Counted from the stretch's first letter, positions 33,951-43,349 are shown. The stretch is 64,000 nucleotides of DNA from Streptomyces longispororuber (GCF_014656095.1 NZ_BNBT01000027.1:1-64000), one strand, 5' to 3'. Program-made: numbers and translations. The notes: a model not told the origin generated them from the letters alone.

Positions 33951-34171
33951 CAGCTGGCCGCCCCGAAGAGCATCCACACTCCGAAGGCCAGACCGAACAG
34001 CGCGAGTCCCGCCAGGTCGGTGACCGTGACAAGGGTGAAGCCGTGATCCTGGCAACGGGCGAACAAGCCTCTGCGTCTGCGGCGGCACGGACGGTGGTAC
34101 CGCGTCGGTCCACCGCAACGGGACACCAGGACACATCCGCCTATGCCGAGTAATCCCACGACAAGCAGCAC
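33950..34171 (-). CDS. Small two-helix membrane protein with a TTA codon
   Basis: A 73-aa protein with a hydrophobic helix at each end (about 1-18 and 49-69) and a basic RPCRRRRRG middle. I start at the GTG at 34171, which has a G-rich ribosome site; a TTG at 34195 would add eight residues. Codon 7 is TTA, very rare in Streptomyces and dependent on the bldA tRNA. It is the first gene of the leftward operon and overlaps the Mrr-like gene by one base, so its translation may gate that gene. No family recognised. Confidence 0.6.
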   Translation of the reverse strand: MLLVVGLLGIGGCVLVSRCGGPTRYHRPCRRRRRGLFARCQDHGFTLVTVTDLAGLALFGLAFGVWMLFGAAS

Positions 34172-34451
34172 TGAACCCCCCGATCCCCCACGCAATCCTT
34201 CATATGTATCGGAGAATCGTGCTTTCCGACCAGTACATCTTCAGACGAACCGCAGGGCGCGCGTTCCGGTCACTCACCCATGCCGTCAGCCCCCTGGCCT
34301 GCCGTTGTATGGCCGCTGTCACTTCTGAACCGCTCGGTGTCGGTGCCACCGTCTAGGATTTCTTCCGGGATTTCAGCCGGGCTGCCTGGGCCGCACCAGC
34401 AAGAATGCGACCGGCACGCACGGACATGAGCTGATACGGGGCGGGAGCCAC
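34172..34451. promoter_or_regulatory. Divergent promoter region between the two defence operons
   Basis: 280 bp separate the leftward operon (small membrane protein onward) from pglW. Both sets of promoters must lie here. The sequence is somewhat AT-richer than the genes. TAGGAT at about 34354 is a fair -10 candidate for pglW, but no clear -35 partner was found. Confidence 0.5.
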
Positions 34452-37400
34452 ATGGAGGATGGCCGGTGGACGACGGTCACCGAGTCCGAGTTCGAGCACG
34501 AGCGCCGCGGTCTTGAGGCCATCCGCAGGCTCCTGCCGAACGAGGAGCCTTGGCGTGCCTGGTCGAACTTCACCTTCACGGCGAACAGCGGGCACGTCCG
34601 CGAGATCGATCTCATGGTCACCGCGCCGGCCGGTGTGTTCCTGATCGAGCTGAAGGACTGGCACGGGTCGGTGAGCGGCGGCGGGAACAGCTGGGTGCAG
34701 ACGACCCCCGGCGGTTCCCAGCGCCGGCACGGCAATCCGCTGCATCTGACCAATCAGAAGGCCAAGGAGCTGGCGGGCCTGATCGGGAACGTCGTGGGGC
34801 GTGGCCCCGGGCAGCCGAGGATCTGGGTGGGTGAGGCGGTCTGTTTCACCGACGACAAGTTCCGGGTGAATCTGACGGGCGCCGACCTGAATGGCGTCTT
34901 CAAGATCAGGCAGCTGGTCGAGATGCTCGCTGTTCCGCCGCAGGGTGCCCGGGTCCCGATGACCGCCGGGATCTCGCGCCAGGTCGACGCGGCCCTCAAG
35001 CAGCTCGGCATCGCGTCCGTCCGCCGTCAGCACGAGGTGGGGTCGTACCTGCTGGAGACGAAGTCATTCGACTCCGGTCCGACCTGGGCCGACTACCTGG
35101 GGCGTCACACCCAACTGCACGATCTGGCCCGGGTACGGGTCTTCCTCAGCGAGCGGGGCGCTTCGGATACCGAGCGCGCCTCGGTGGAGAAGGCCGCCGC
35201 GCGTGAGGCCACGGTGCTCAGCCGGTTCCGGCACCCGGGCGCCGTCCAGCTGAAGAGCTACCTGCCGTCGGGACATCCCGCAGGCCCGACGATCCTCTTC
35301 GACTACCACCCGGAGACCCTCAGGCTCGACGACTACCTGGTGGAGCACGGGGAGCGCCTCGACCTGCCCGGCCGTCTCGCGCTGGTCCGCCAGCTCGCCG
35401 AGACGCTCCGTTCCGCGCACTCCAACCGGCTCCATCACCGCACGCTGTCGGCGCACGCGGTGCACGTGATCCCGCGCAACCGCGGTCCGCGCGGGCGCGA
35501 ACTGGGCGAGGAGCAGCGCTGGCTGAGCCCCCGGCTGCAGATCGCGGACTGGCAGATCGCCTCCGGGCACAGCGCCAGCCAGGGCAAGCCGCTGACGCTG
35601 GCCACCTCTCATGTGTCCGGTCTGCACGTCTCCCAGCAGGCCGACCCGTATCTGGCGCCCGAGCTGCGGATCCCGAAGGCGGACCCGGTCCGGCTCGATG
35701 TGTACGGGCTCGGCGTTCTCACGTATCTCCTGGTCACCGGGCAGGCGCCGGGTGCGACCCAGAGTGAGGTCCTGTCCCGCCTGGAGGCGGGTGAGACGCT
35801 CGCCCCGAGTGCACTGGTGGACGGCCTCAATCCCGACATCGACGACCTGGTGGAGGCGTCCACCGCGTACGAGCCGAGCCGCCGTCTTTCCACAGTCGAC
35901 GACTTCCTGGAGATGCTGGAATTCGTCGAGGAGGCTTTCGCCGACAAGGACACCGCGGGTGGAGAGTCGGCTGTCGGCGCTTCCCCGGCCTCGCAGGCCG
36001 GTGGAGAACAGACCGAGCCGGAGAAGGACCCGCTGGAAGCGGTGGCCGGTGATGTGTTCGCCGGGCGCTGGGAGATCGTGCGCCGTCTCGGTACGGGCTC
36101 GACGTCGCGGGCGTTCCTGGTCCGTGACCTGGCCGGTGAGCCCCGTCGCAGCGGCAGCCTGCCGGTAGCGGTGCTCAAGGTCGCGCTCAGCGAGGCGAAG
36201 CACGTGGTGCTCGACCGGGAGGCCGATGTCCTGGGTCGGATCCACCGGGATTCCAGCATCATCGCGCTGTACGAGCGGGAGCCGCTGACCCTCGCGGGCC
36301 GCAGGGTGCTCGCCCTGGAGTATGTAGGTGACAGCCGCGCGCTGGACACGGAGGGCACGGGCAAGGCCGCACGCAGACGCGAGGACACCGTCGCCCGTCA
36401 GCTGCGGGACTACGGCCGCCTCCGTATGGACCAGCTGGAGACATACGGAAAGTACCTGTTCGGCGCGGTGGAGCACCTGGAGGCGGAGGGCATCTGGCAC
36501 AGGGACCTGAAGCCGGACAACATCGCGATCCGGATCCGTCCCAACGGCACCCGCCAGCTCGTCCTGATCGACTTCTCGCTGGCTGGATACCCCGCGAAGG
36601 AGATCGAGGCGGGCACCGAGGGCTATCTCGACCCCTTCGTCGGAATCATCACGCGCGGTTCGTACGACGGCCACGCCGAGCGGTACGCGCTGGCTGTCAC
36701 GCTGCACGAGATGGCGTCCCGCGAGCTGCCCCGCTGGGGCGACGGCTCGGTCACGCCCCGGCAGACCGATCCGAAGGAGTGGCCGTACCCGCAGCTGGCT
36801 GCCGACGCCTTCGACGACCCCGTACGGGACGGCCTGGTGGCCTTCTTCCGCAAGGCCCTGGCCCGGGACGTGAAGGACCGCTTCCCGGACCTGAAGCCGA
36901 TGGAGCGCGCCTGGAACGCGATCTTCCTGGACGCTCAGCGGACGACCGCGCCGAGCTCCGGGCACGGCAACAAGGTGGTGGCGGTAGAAAGCGCTGCGCC
37001 GCAGATCGGCCAAAGCGACGACGAGACCTCAGCGGAGGAGATCCGCGACGAGCAGGCGGAACGGGCCGACCGCTCCACACCGCTGTCGGTGGCGGGCCTA
37101 ACGCTTGCGGCGCAGTCCCAACTGTTCGACCTGGGCCTGAACACCGTGGGCGACGTCCTCAACTACTCGGTCCGGAAGTTCCTGACGGCGCCGGGCATGG
37201 GCGCCCGGACCCGCACGGAGATCCAGAACCGGCAGAAGCAGTGGAATCTGCGACTCGGCAAAACACCGGCGCCGATGAGCAAGGAGGCGCTCAAGGCCGC
37301 CCGCGAGGAGGCCACCGAGCTGGAGCAGGCGGTCGCCGAATCGGTCGCGGCGGACGGCGGCGACACCGGCCTGGAGGTGCTGCGCGGGCTGAGTCTGGAC

Positions 37401-39113
37401 GCCCTCGCGTCCCGCCTGGTGCCGCGTCCGTCGGGCGGCAACGCCCGCTCCAACGCGAAGGAGCGCGAGGCTGTCCGGCTGCTGCTCCGGCTTCCCGACG
37501 AGAACGGTGACCTGCCCGAGGGGCTGCCCTGGGTCCGGCAGACGGACGTCGCCAAGGCCCTTGGCCTCACGGTGGGACGCATCCCGCAGATCGTGAAGAA
37601 AGCGCGCGAGCGCTGGTACAACGATCTCGCGCTGAAGCTGCTGAGCGAACAGGTGATCGAGCTGGTCGCCGAGCGCGGCCGGGTCGTGCCGGTGCTCGAA
37701 CTCGCCGATGCGCTGCTCGCCCAGCGAGGCAGCAAGGTGGTGAAGCGTCGGGACCGGCGTGCGCTGGCGCTGTCGCTGCTGCGTGCGGTGGTGGAGCGAG
37801 AGCAGTTCCGGGAGCAGTACGAAGAGACGCCGCCGCGGTTCCGTTACTTCCATGCCCGGCTGCCCAAGGGCGCCGACCCGGTGCTCGGACTGATCGTCAT
37901 CGACGTCCGCGACGGAGAGGACAGTGACGACGGGGCGGACACCCCGACCCTGCCGGCCCTCCGGGAGTACGCGCTCAAGCTGGGCGCGCAGGCGGACGAA
38001 CTGGCGAACCTCGAGTCCCTGCCGACGGCGAGCACGGTCCTCACCAAGCTCGCCGCGATCCGGCAGCCGCCGGGGGCCCTCGGCTGGGACGAGCGGCGGA
38101 CGGCCGAGATCGCGGTCGCGGCTTCCCCGGGGGCCGCGCTCACGCCCCGCCTGGAGATCTATCCACGCGATCTGGACCTCGTACGCGCACTGCGGATCAC
38201 CCAGGCCGGTGTGGTCGCCGTGCAGCCGGGTGTCGAGGAGGAGCGCCAGCCGGGGCTCACCATCGACGCTCTGCACAAGCGGGTCGCGACCCGCTTCCCC
38301 GACCTGGGCGACGATCCTCTCGTCCCGCGCGAACTGCCGGTCGGCAGCGAGCTGGTGCGGCTGTTGAAGCAGGCCGGCTTCGAGCTGAAGCTGGCGACCC
38401 GCTACGACAAGACCCTCCGGCTCATCCCGGACCGACCCGCCGGGGAGTTCACCAGCGGGATGACATCCGCGAGTTGGGGTGTCGCGGCCTCGGCGGCGCG
38501 GCGGTCAGCGCCGACGCAATACGACGCGGACGCGGCGGTCGCGGCGGCGGTGAAGGCCGAGCAGCGGCTCGTGCACTCGGCGGGACAGGACGGTTTCCGG
38601 GTCCTGACCGTGCCGCACCAGGGCGCGGAGACGGTGGTACGACGGCTGTCCGGCCCGCCCTACGGGGCGACAGTCGTATCGCTGACCGGGCTATTCCTGG
38701 CCGAACTGCGCGGCGTGATCGCCGAGGCGACCAAGCCGACCTGGGAGACTGTCCTCAAGGCGGACGCCGCCGAGGCGGGCACGCGGCCCCACCAGCAGTT
38801 GCGGGTCCGTACGGACAAGGCGTGGGGACGCGTCGAGCCACTCCTCCGCGAGCGTCTGGCTCAGGCCAGCGGTCCGCTGCTCCTCACCGACACGGCGGCA
38901 CTCGCCCGCTACGACGCGTTCGACCTCCTGGGCCGCCTCGCGGAGGAATCCCGGCAGGGCGGCAGCCCGCTGTGGCTGCTCGTCGCCCAATCCGACCCGG
39001 CCCGCGCGCCGAGGCTGGCCGGGCAGAGTGTTCCGTACCAGGCTGGGTTCGATGAGTGGATCGTCGTGCCGGACGCGTGGGTGGCGCGAAAACATCTCGC
39101 GCAGGACGTCTGA
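34452..39113 (+). CDS. pglW: BREX type 2 serine/threonine kinase PglW
   Basis: A 1553-aa protein with the PglW layout. The N-terminal NERD nuclease-like domain (about 10-135) includes NSGHVREIDLMVTAPAGVFL and ELKDW. A first, degenerate kinase unit (about 210-500) has HHRTLSAHAV where the catalytic loop should be. The active-looking kinase (about 540-840) has RRLGTGSTSRAF, the Lys in VAVLKV, HRDLKPDN (near 683) and DFS in place of DFG. Next is an RNA-polymerase-alpha-CTD-like HhH segment (about 876-935), then a long C-terminal region. In the S. coelicolor Pgl system PglW is essential for phage growth limitation and is thought to act by phosphorylation. GGGAG precedes the ATG. Confidence 0.93.
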   Translation: MEDGRWTTVTESEFEHERRGLEAIRRLLPNEEPWRAWSNFTFTANSGHVREIDLMVTAPAGVFLIELKDWHGSVSGGGNSWVQTTPGGSQRRHGNPLHLTNQKAKELAGLIGNVVGRGPGQPRIWVGEAVCFTDDKFRVNLTGADLNGVFKIRQLVEMLAVPPQGARVPMTAGISRQVDAALKQLGIASVRRQHEVGSYLLETKSFDSGPTWADYLGRHTQLHDLARVRVFLSERGASDTERASVEKAAAREATVLSRFRHPGAVQLKSYLPSGHPAGPTILFDYHPETLRLDDYLVEHGERLDLPGRLALVRQLAETLRSAHSNRLHHRTLSAHAVHVIPRNRGPRGRELGEEQRWLSPRLQIADWQIASGHSASQGKPLTLATSHVSGLHVSQQADPYLAPELRIPKADPVRLDVYGLGVLTYLLVTGQAPGATQSEVLSRLEAGETLAPSALVDGLNPDIDDLVEASTAYEPSRRLSTVDDFLEMLEFVEEAFADKDTAGGESAVGASPASQAGGEQTEPEKDPLEAVAGDVFAGRWEIVRRLGTGSTSRAFLVRDLAGEPRRSGSLPVAVLKVALSEAKHVVLDREADVLGRIHRDSSIIALYEREPLTLAGRRVLALEYVGDSRALDTEGTGKAARRREDTVARQLRDYGRLRMDQLETYGKYLFGAVEHLEAEGIWHRDLKPDNIAIRIRPNGTRQLVLIDFSLAGYPAKEIEAGTEGYLDPFVGIITRGSYDGHAERYALAVTLHEMASRELPRWGDGSVTPRQTDPKEWPYPQLAADAFDDPVRDGLVAFFRKALARDVKDRFPDLKPMERAWNAIFLDAQRTTAPSSGHGNKVVAVESAAPQIGQSDDETSAEEIRDEQAERADRSTPLSVAGLTLAAQSQLFDLGLNTVGDVLNYSVRKFLTAPGMGARTRTEIQNRQKQWNLRLGKTPAPMSKEALKAAREEATELEQAVAESVAADGGDTGLEVLRGLSLDALASRLVPRPSGGNARSNAKEREAVRLLLRLPDENGDLPEGLPWVRQTDVAKALGLTVGRIPQIVKKARERWYNDLALKLLSEQVIELVAERGRVVPVLELADALLAQRGSKVVKRRDRRALALSLLRAVVEREQFREQYEETPPRFRYFHARLPKGADPVLGLIVIDVRDGEDSDDGADTPTLPALREYALKLGAQADELANLESLPTASTVLTKLAAIRQPPGALGWDERRTAEIAVAASPGAALTPRLEIYPRDLDLVRALRITQAGVVAVQPGVEEERQPGLTIDALHKRVATRFPDLGDDPLVPRELPVGSELVRLLKQAGFELKLATRYDKTLRLIPDRPAGEFTSGMTSASWGVAASAARRSAPTQYDADAAVAAAVKAEQRLVHSAGQDGFRVLTVPHQGAETVVRRLSGPPYGATVVSLTGLFLAELRGVIAEATKPTWETVLKADAAEAGTRPHQQLRVRTDKAWGRVEPLLRERLAQASGPLLLTDTAALARYDAFDLLGRLAEESRQGGSPLWLLVAQSDPARAPRLAGQSVPYQAGFDEWIVVPDAWVARKHLAQDV

Positions 39114-39196
39114 CACCTGCGGTACGGCGGCGGATCGTCGCCTCTTCCGTCCTCCTTCTCGTCTCGCTTTTTTAGTCACAACTTCGGGAGCAGTCC

Positions 39197-42100
39197 GTGA
39201 TCGACCGCAAGAGCCTCCTCAGTGACCTGCAGAAGCAGGTCAAGGCGGCAGAGACTGACCTGGACGCGCAGGTCAAGGCCGTTCCCGAGGTCGGGGCACG
39301 GCTGCGCGGCGAGTACGACCAGGCGAAGAAGCTGGGGCGCACGGCGGCCACGTGGAACAGCTGGCTCGGAGAGCGGGTCACGCAGGTCGCGGTGGCGTGG
39401 GTGCTCGGCACGGTGTTCGTCCGGTTCAGCGAGGACAATCGGCTGATCGCGGAGCCGTACATTACGGCGCCTGATGTGGCGGGGCGAGAGGTGGCCCAGG
39501 CGCGGTACGAGGAGTACATGGCGAAGGACGCCGATCCGACGTACCGCGGGTGGCTGGAGACGGCGTTCGCAGAGCTGGGGGCGGGGCAGGCGGGGCGGCT
39601 GCTGTTCGACCGGGACCACAATCCGCTGTACCAGATTCCGCTGTCGCATGACGGGGCGGGCGCGCTGTTGGCGTTCTGGCGGGAGCAGAAGTCGGTGGAG
39701 GCGGAAGACGGCTCTGGCAGCACGTCGGTGCTGGTCCACGACTTCACCGACCCGCTGAGCGAGGACGGCACGGAGGGCTGGGACACCCGGTTCCTGGGCG
39801 ACCTGTACCAAGACCTGAGCGAGGCGGCGCGAAAGACGTACGCGTTGCTCCAAACCCCGGAGTTCGTGGAGGAGTTCATCCTCGACCGGACGATGACGCC
39901 TGCGGTGCGGGAGTTCGGCTTCGAAGAGCTGAAGATGATCGACCCGACGTGTGGGTCAGGGCACTTTGTGCTGGGTGCCTTCCGGCGGCTGGTGCGGCTG
40001 CGGGCCGAGGAGCGGCCGGAGGTCGGTCCGTACGAGCGGGTGCGGGCGGCGCTGGAGTCAGTGCACGGGGTGGACCTGAACCCGTTCGCGGTGGCGGTAG
40101 CGCGGTTCCGGTTGCTTGTGGCGGCGATGGCGGCGAGTGGGCTGCGGACGTTTGGGGCGGCGCGGGAGTACGAGTGGCCGATCCAGCTAGCGGTGGGCGA
40201 CTCCCTTATCAAGGACCGGCAGTTGGAGCTGCAGCTGGGACTTGGGGAGGAGGGGGCTGCGGGTGACCCACTGGCGGAGTTCTCGTATGCGACGGAGGAC
40301 GTGCACGAGTATCCGGGGATTTTGCAGCAGGGACGGTATCACGTGGTGGTGGGGAATCCGCCTTACATCACAGTCAAGGACAAGAAGCTCAACCAACTTT
40401 ATCGGGAGCTATACGACGCGTGTGCGGGAACGTACGCGCTGTCGGTGCCGTTCGCTCAGAGGTTCTTCGAGCTGGCCAAGCGGGGCGGGGGCGATGAGGC
40501 CGGGTACGGCATGGTCGGCCAGATCACGGCGAACTCCTTCATGAAGCGGGAGTTCGGGACGAAGCTGATCGAGGAGTACTTCGCGCAAAAAGTTGAGCTC
40601 ACCGAGGTAATTGACACATCCGGGGCATATATCCCGGGGCACGGGACACCCACGGTGATCCTTGTGGGGCGCCCGAGAGAGGGAGCTAAGCGGCAGGCAA
40701 CTATTCGGGCAGTACGGAGCGCTCAGGGGGAGCCGTCTGTGCCGATGAAAGCCGAAGATGGATTGGTGTGGCGGGCGATCGCTACGCAGATCGATGTGCC
40801 GATGAGCTCTAGCAGGTGGGTTTCGGTCGATGATCTTACTCGAGCGGGAATCTTTGATAAGCGACCCTGGATCCTAACGGCTGGGGGGCAGGAGCTGATC
40901 GATCAGCTCGATAATGCAGCCCACACCAGGCTAGAATTGGTTTCCGATGAAATCGGCGCAGGTGCGGTTACGCGCGAAGATGACGCATATATGGTTGGTT
41001 CAGGAACCTTGCGACGCGCAGGAATTACAGAGACTCACCGGCGCGAGCTCGTCGAAGGTAGCGATGTGCGTGACTACCTGATTGATGGAGCCGAGCTCTC
41101 ACTGTGGCCGTACGACGAAAAGACCTTGGAGCCAAACGCCCCCGAGGCTGTGAGTCGATTCCTCTGGCCTACCCGCCGGAACCTCATCGCTCGCATCGCC
41201 TTCGGAAAGTCTCACCTCGATCGCGGCCTTCGCTGGTACGAGTACTCGATGTTCTTCTCCAAGCGCTACTCCACGCCACTATCAATCGCATTCGCCGAGG
41301 TGGCTACACATAATCATTTCGCATTGGATTGCGGCGGTAGGGTATTCAAGCAGACTGCCCCGGTGGTCAAGCTGAAGAAGGCAGTAACGCATGGACAGCA
41401 TGTTCAGCTACTTGGACTACTCAATAGCTCCACGGCAGGATTTTGGCTCAAGATGGTAAGTCATGGCAAGGGAACCGAGGGGCATCAATCTGGCATCAAG
41501 ACTGAGCTCTGGGAACAGTTTTATCAATTCAACGGAACCAACGTCGGAAAATTTCCAATCCCCGTTCGCTACCCCACCACGCTCCCCGCCGAGCTTGGTG
41601 CCCTCGCCGAGCAGCTCTCAGTGGCAACCCCTGCCGCCCTCATCACCTCAACGGCCGTCACCGCTCCCTCCTTGCGCGAAGCTGAGGCCCGCTACACCTC
41701 CACACGCGCCCGCATGATCGCCCTCCAGGAGGAACTGGACTGGCAGGTCTACTCCCTGTACAACCTCCACTCCGAGGACCTCCGCCTCCCCGACCCCGAC
41801 GCCGTCCCCGAACTCGCCCTCGGTGAGCGCGCCTTCGAGATCGTGCTCGCTCGTCGGGTCAAGGCCGGTGAGGCCAGTGACGAGTGGTTCAAGCGGCACG
41901 GGTCCACCCCCATCACCGAGATCCCCTCCCACTGGCCCGACGACTACCGCGCCCTCGTGCAGAAGCGCATCGACGTCATCGAGTCGAACCGCGCCATCGG
42001 CATGATCGAGCGCCCCGAGTACAAGCGCCGCTGGGCCACCGAGGGCTGGGGCTCCATGCGTCAGAAGGCGCTGAAGTCTTGGCTGCTCGACCGGATCGAG

Positions 42101-42859
42101 GACCGCTCGTACTGGTTCGACGCGAACGGCAACCCCACCATCACCACCCTCGCCCGCCTCACCGAAGCCCTCTCTGCCGACGAGGATTTCGCCTCCGTCG
42201 CCGACCTCTACGCGCCCCGCCAGGACCTCGCCAAGACCGTCCGCGACCTGCTCTCCGAGGAGCACGTCCCCTTCGTCTCGGCCCTCCGGTATAAGCCCGC
42301 CGCGCTCAAGAAGCGGGCCGACTGGGAGCACGTCTGGGATCTCCAGCGCGAGGAGGACGCCGCGCCGGACGAGCCCGCGAAGCGGAAGATCCGGGAGCGG
42401 ACACCCGTTCCGCCGAAGTACACGTCGGCCGACTTCCTCAAGCCCAGCTACTGGCGCGCCCGCGGCAAGCTCGACGTGCCCAAGGAGCGGTTCGTCTCGT
42501 ACGGCACGGTGAACGCGCAGTCGCCCGAGCTGTACGGGTGGGCCGGCTGGGACCACCTGGAGCAGGCGCTCGCACTCGCCTCGTACATCCAGACCGCTGG
42601 TCTCGGCAGCGAGGAGATCGTGCCGTTCCTGGCCGGATTGCTGGAGCTCCAGCCCTGGCTGGACCAGTGGTACGGCGAGTACGACGCCGAGTTCGGCGCC
42701 TCCCCCGCCGCCGAAGTTCTCGCCTTCCGGCAGCAGAAGCAGGGCGAACTCGGCCTGACCGACGACACGCTGCGCGCCTGGCGCCCCGCCCCCGCCACCC
42801 GCGCGAAGAAGGCTGCCGCCCCGAAGAAGAAGGCAGCGGCCTCCGCAGAGTCCGACTGA
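39197..42859 (+). CDS. pglX: BREX type 2 adenine DNA methyltransferase PglX
   Basis: A 1220-aa adenine-specific methyltransferase. Motif I is DPTCGSGHF (about 249-257) and the catalytic motif IV is NPPYIT (about 387-392). The C-terminal half holds the target-recognition region and a charged tail ending in a Lys/Ala-rich stretch. In Pgl, PglX marks phage DNA so that re-infection of a Pgl+ host is blocked; in other BREX types it marks host DNA. The GTG start follows CGGGAG. Bases of about 40590-41575 (residues about 465-790) use AT-ending codons unlike the rest of the gene. The longest G run inside is six bases, shorter than the phase-variable tract known in S. coelicolor pglX. Confidence 0.95.
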   Translation: MIDRKSLLSDLQKQVKAAETDLDAQVKAVPEVGARLRGEYDQAKKLGRTAATWNSWLGERVTQVAVAWVLGTVFVRFSEDNRLIAEPYITAPDVAGREVAQARYEEYMAKDADPTYRGWLETAFAELGAGQAGRLLFDRDHNPLYQIPLSHDGAGALLAFWREQKSVEAEDGSGSTSVLVHDFTDPLSEDGTEGWDTRFLGDLYQDLSEAARKTYALLQTPEFVEEFILDRTMTPAVREFGFEELKMIDPTCGSGHFVLGAFRRLVRLRAEERPEVGPYERVRAALESVHGVDLNPFAVAVARFRLLVAAMAASGLRTFGAAREYEWPIQLAVGDSLIKDRQLELQLGLGEEGAAGDPLAEFSYATEDVHEYPGILQQGRYHVVVGNPPYITVKDKKLNQLYRELYDACAGTYALSVPFAQRFFELAKRGGGDEAGYGMVGQITANSFMKREFGTKLIEEYFAQKVELTEVIDTSGAYIPGHGTPTVILVGRPREGAKRQATIRAVRSAQGEPSVPMKAEDGLVWRAIATQIDVPMSSSRWVSVDDLTRAGIFDKRPWILTAGGQELIDQLDNAAHTRLELVSDEIGAGAVTREDDAYMVGSGTLRRAGITETHRRELVEGSDVRDYLIDGAELSLWPYDEKTLEPNAPEAVSRFLWPTRRNLIARIAFGKSHLDRGLRWYEYSMFFSKRYSTPLSIAFAEVATHNHFALDCGGRVFKQTAPVVKLKKAVTHGQHVQLLGLLNSSTAGFWLKMVSHGKGTEGHQSGIKTELWEQFYQFNGTNVGKFPIPVRYPTTLPAELGALAEQLSVATPAALITSTAVTAPSLREAEARYTSTRARMIALQEELDWQVYSLYNLHSEDLRLPDPDAVPELALGERAFEIVLARRVKAGEASDEWFKRHGSTPITEIPSHWPDDYRALVQKRIDVIESNRAIGMIERPEYKRRWATEGWGSMRQKALKSWLLDRIEDRSYWFDANGNPTITTLARLTEALSADEDFASVADLYAPRQDLAKTVRDLLSEEHVPFVSALRYKPAALKKRADWEHVWDLQREEDAAPDEPAKRKIRERTPVPPKYTSADFLKPSYWRARGKLDVPKERFVSYGTVNAQSPELYGWAGWDHLEQALALASYIQTAGLGSEEIVPFLAGLLELQPWLDQWYGEYDAEFGASPAAEVLAFRQQKQGELGLTDDTLRAWRPAPATRAKKAAAPKKKAAASAESD

Positions 42860-42905
42860 GCAGCGCGTCTGTGAGGCGGCTGATCCGCCGCCTCACAGAC
42901 GACAG

Positions 42906-43094
42906 TCAGGAACCCGACACGTGCGCGGTGAAAGCCGCCCAGGCGCCGAAGGCAACGGCGAACGAGTCGCGGCCGAGATCCTTGGAGTCCCGGACGCGGA
43001 CCGCTTCGGCGTCCAGCGCGGCCTCGATGCAGTTGTCGCCGTCGCCACCGCTGTAGCTGCTCTTGAACCAGCTCAGGTCTTCCGTGGTGCTCAT
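42906..43094 (-). CDS. DUF397 family small protein
   Basis: A 62-aa protein with the classic DUF397 signature: WFKSSYSGGDGDNCIEAAL, then VRVRDSKD and a C-terminal AFTAHV. DUF397 genes normally follow an XRE/DUF5753 regulator, with which they interact in WhiJ- and AbaA-like developmental switches. Here the start overlaps the stop of a truncated xre relic (ATGA), and an RsbW-like ATPase diverges from the pair. The trio lies inside the BREX locus, between pglX and pglY. Confidence 0.9.
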   Translation of the reverse strand: MSTTEDLSWFKSSYSGGDGDNCIEAALDAEAVRVRDSKDLGRDSFAVAFGAWAAFTAHVSGS

Positions 43095-43258
43095 AGCGCT
43101 CCTCGCATCTGTTCCAGCAAGCTCACCGTAGCCCGGCAATCCAGGGCCTGGGAACGCAGCTTGCCATAGCGCTGGAGCAGGATGCTGACTTCGCTCGAAG
43201 CGGTGATCAGGGCACTCGACCGGTGTCCCTCGACGTAGCCGAACCACTGGTTGAGTCA
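43091..43258 (-). pseudogene. Truncated XRE/DUF5753 regulator (C-terminal relic)
   Basis: Read leftward, about 55 codons encode WFGYVEGHRSSALIT, then SILLQRYGKLRSQAL and a final SLLEQMRGAL stop, the typical C-terminus of DUF5753-type XRE regulators that precede DUF397. An in-frame TGA lies just upstream and the N-terminal HTH part is gone, so the regulator cannot be functional. Its stop overlaps the DUF397 start. Confidence 0.7.
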
Positions 43259-43349
43259 CCCACCCAGTCCATAGCGTGAACCAGTACAGATGGATCTGTA
43301 TGGGGGCCGTTCCTGTAGGCACGGCGGGCGCCGCCGGAAGGCTGGGATC

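Noticed and set aside
40884..40889. Phase-variation tract in pglX
   Set aside because: Six G residues are too few compared with the long tract known to switch in S. coelicolor.
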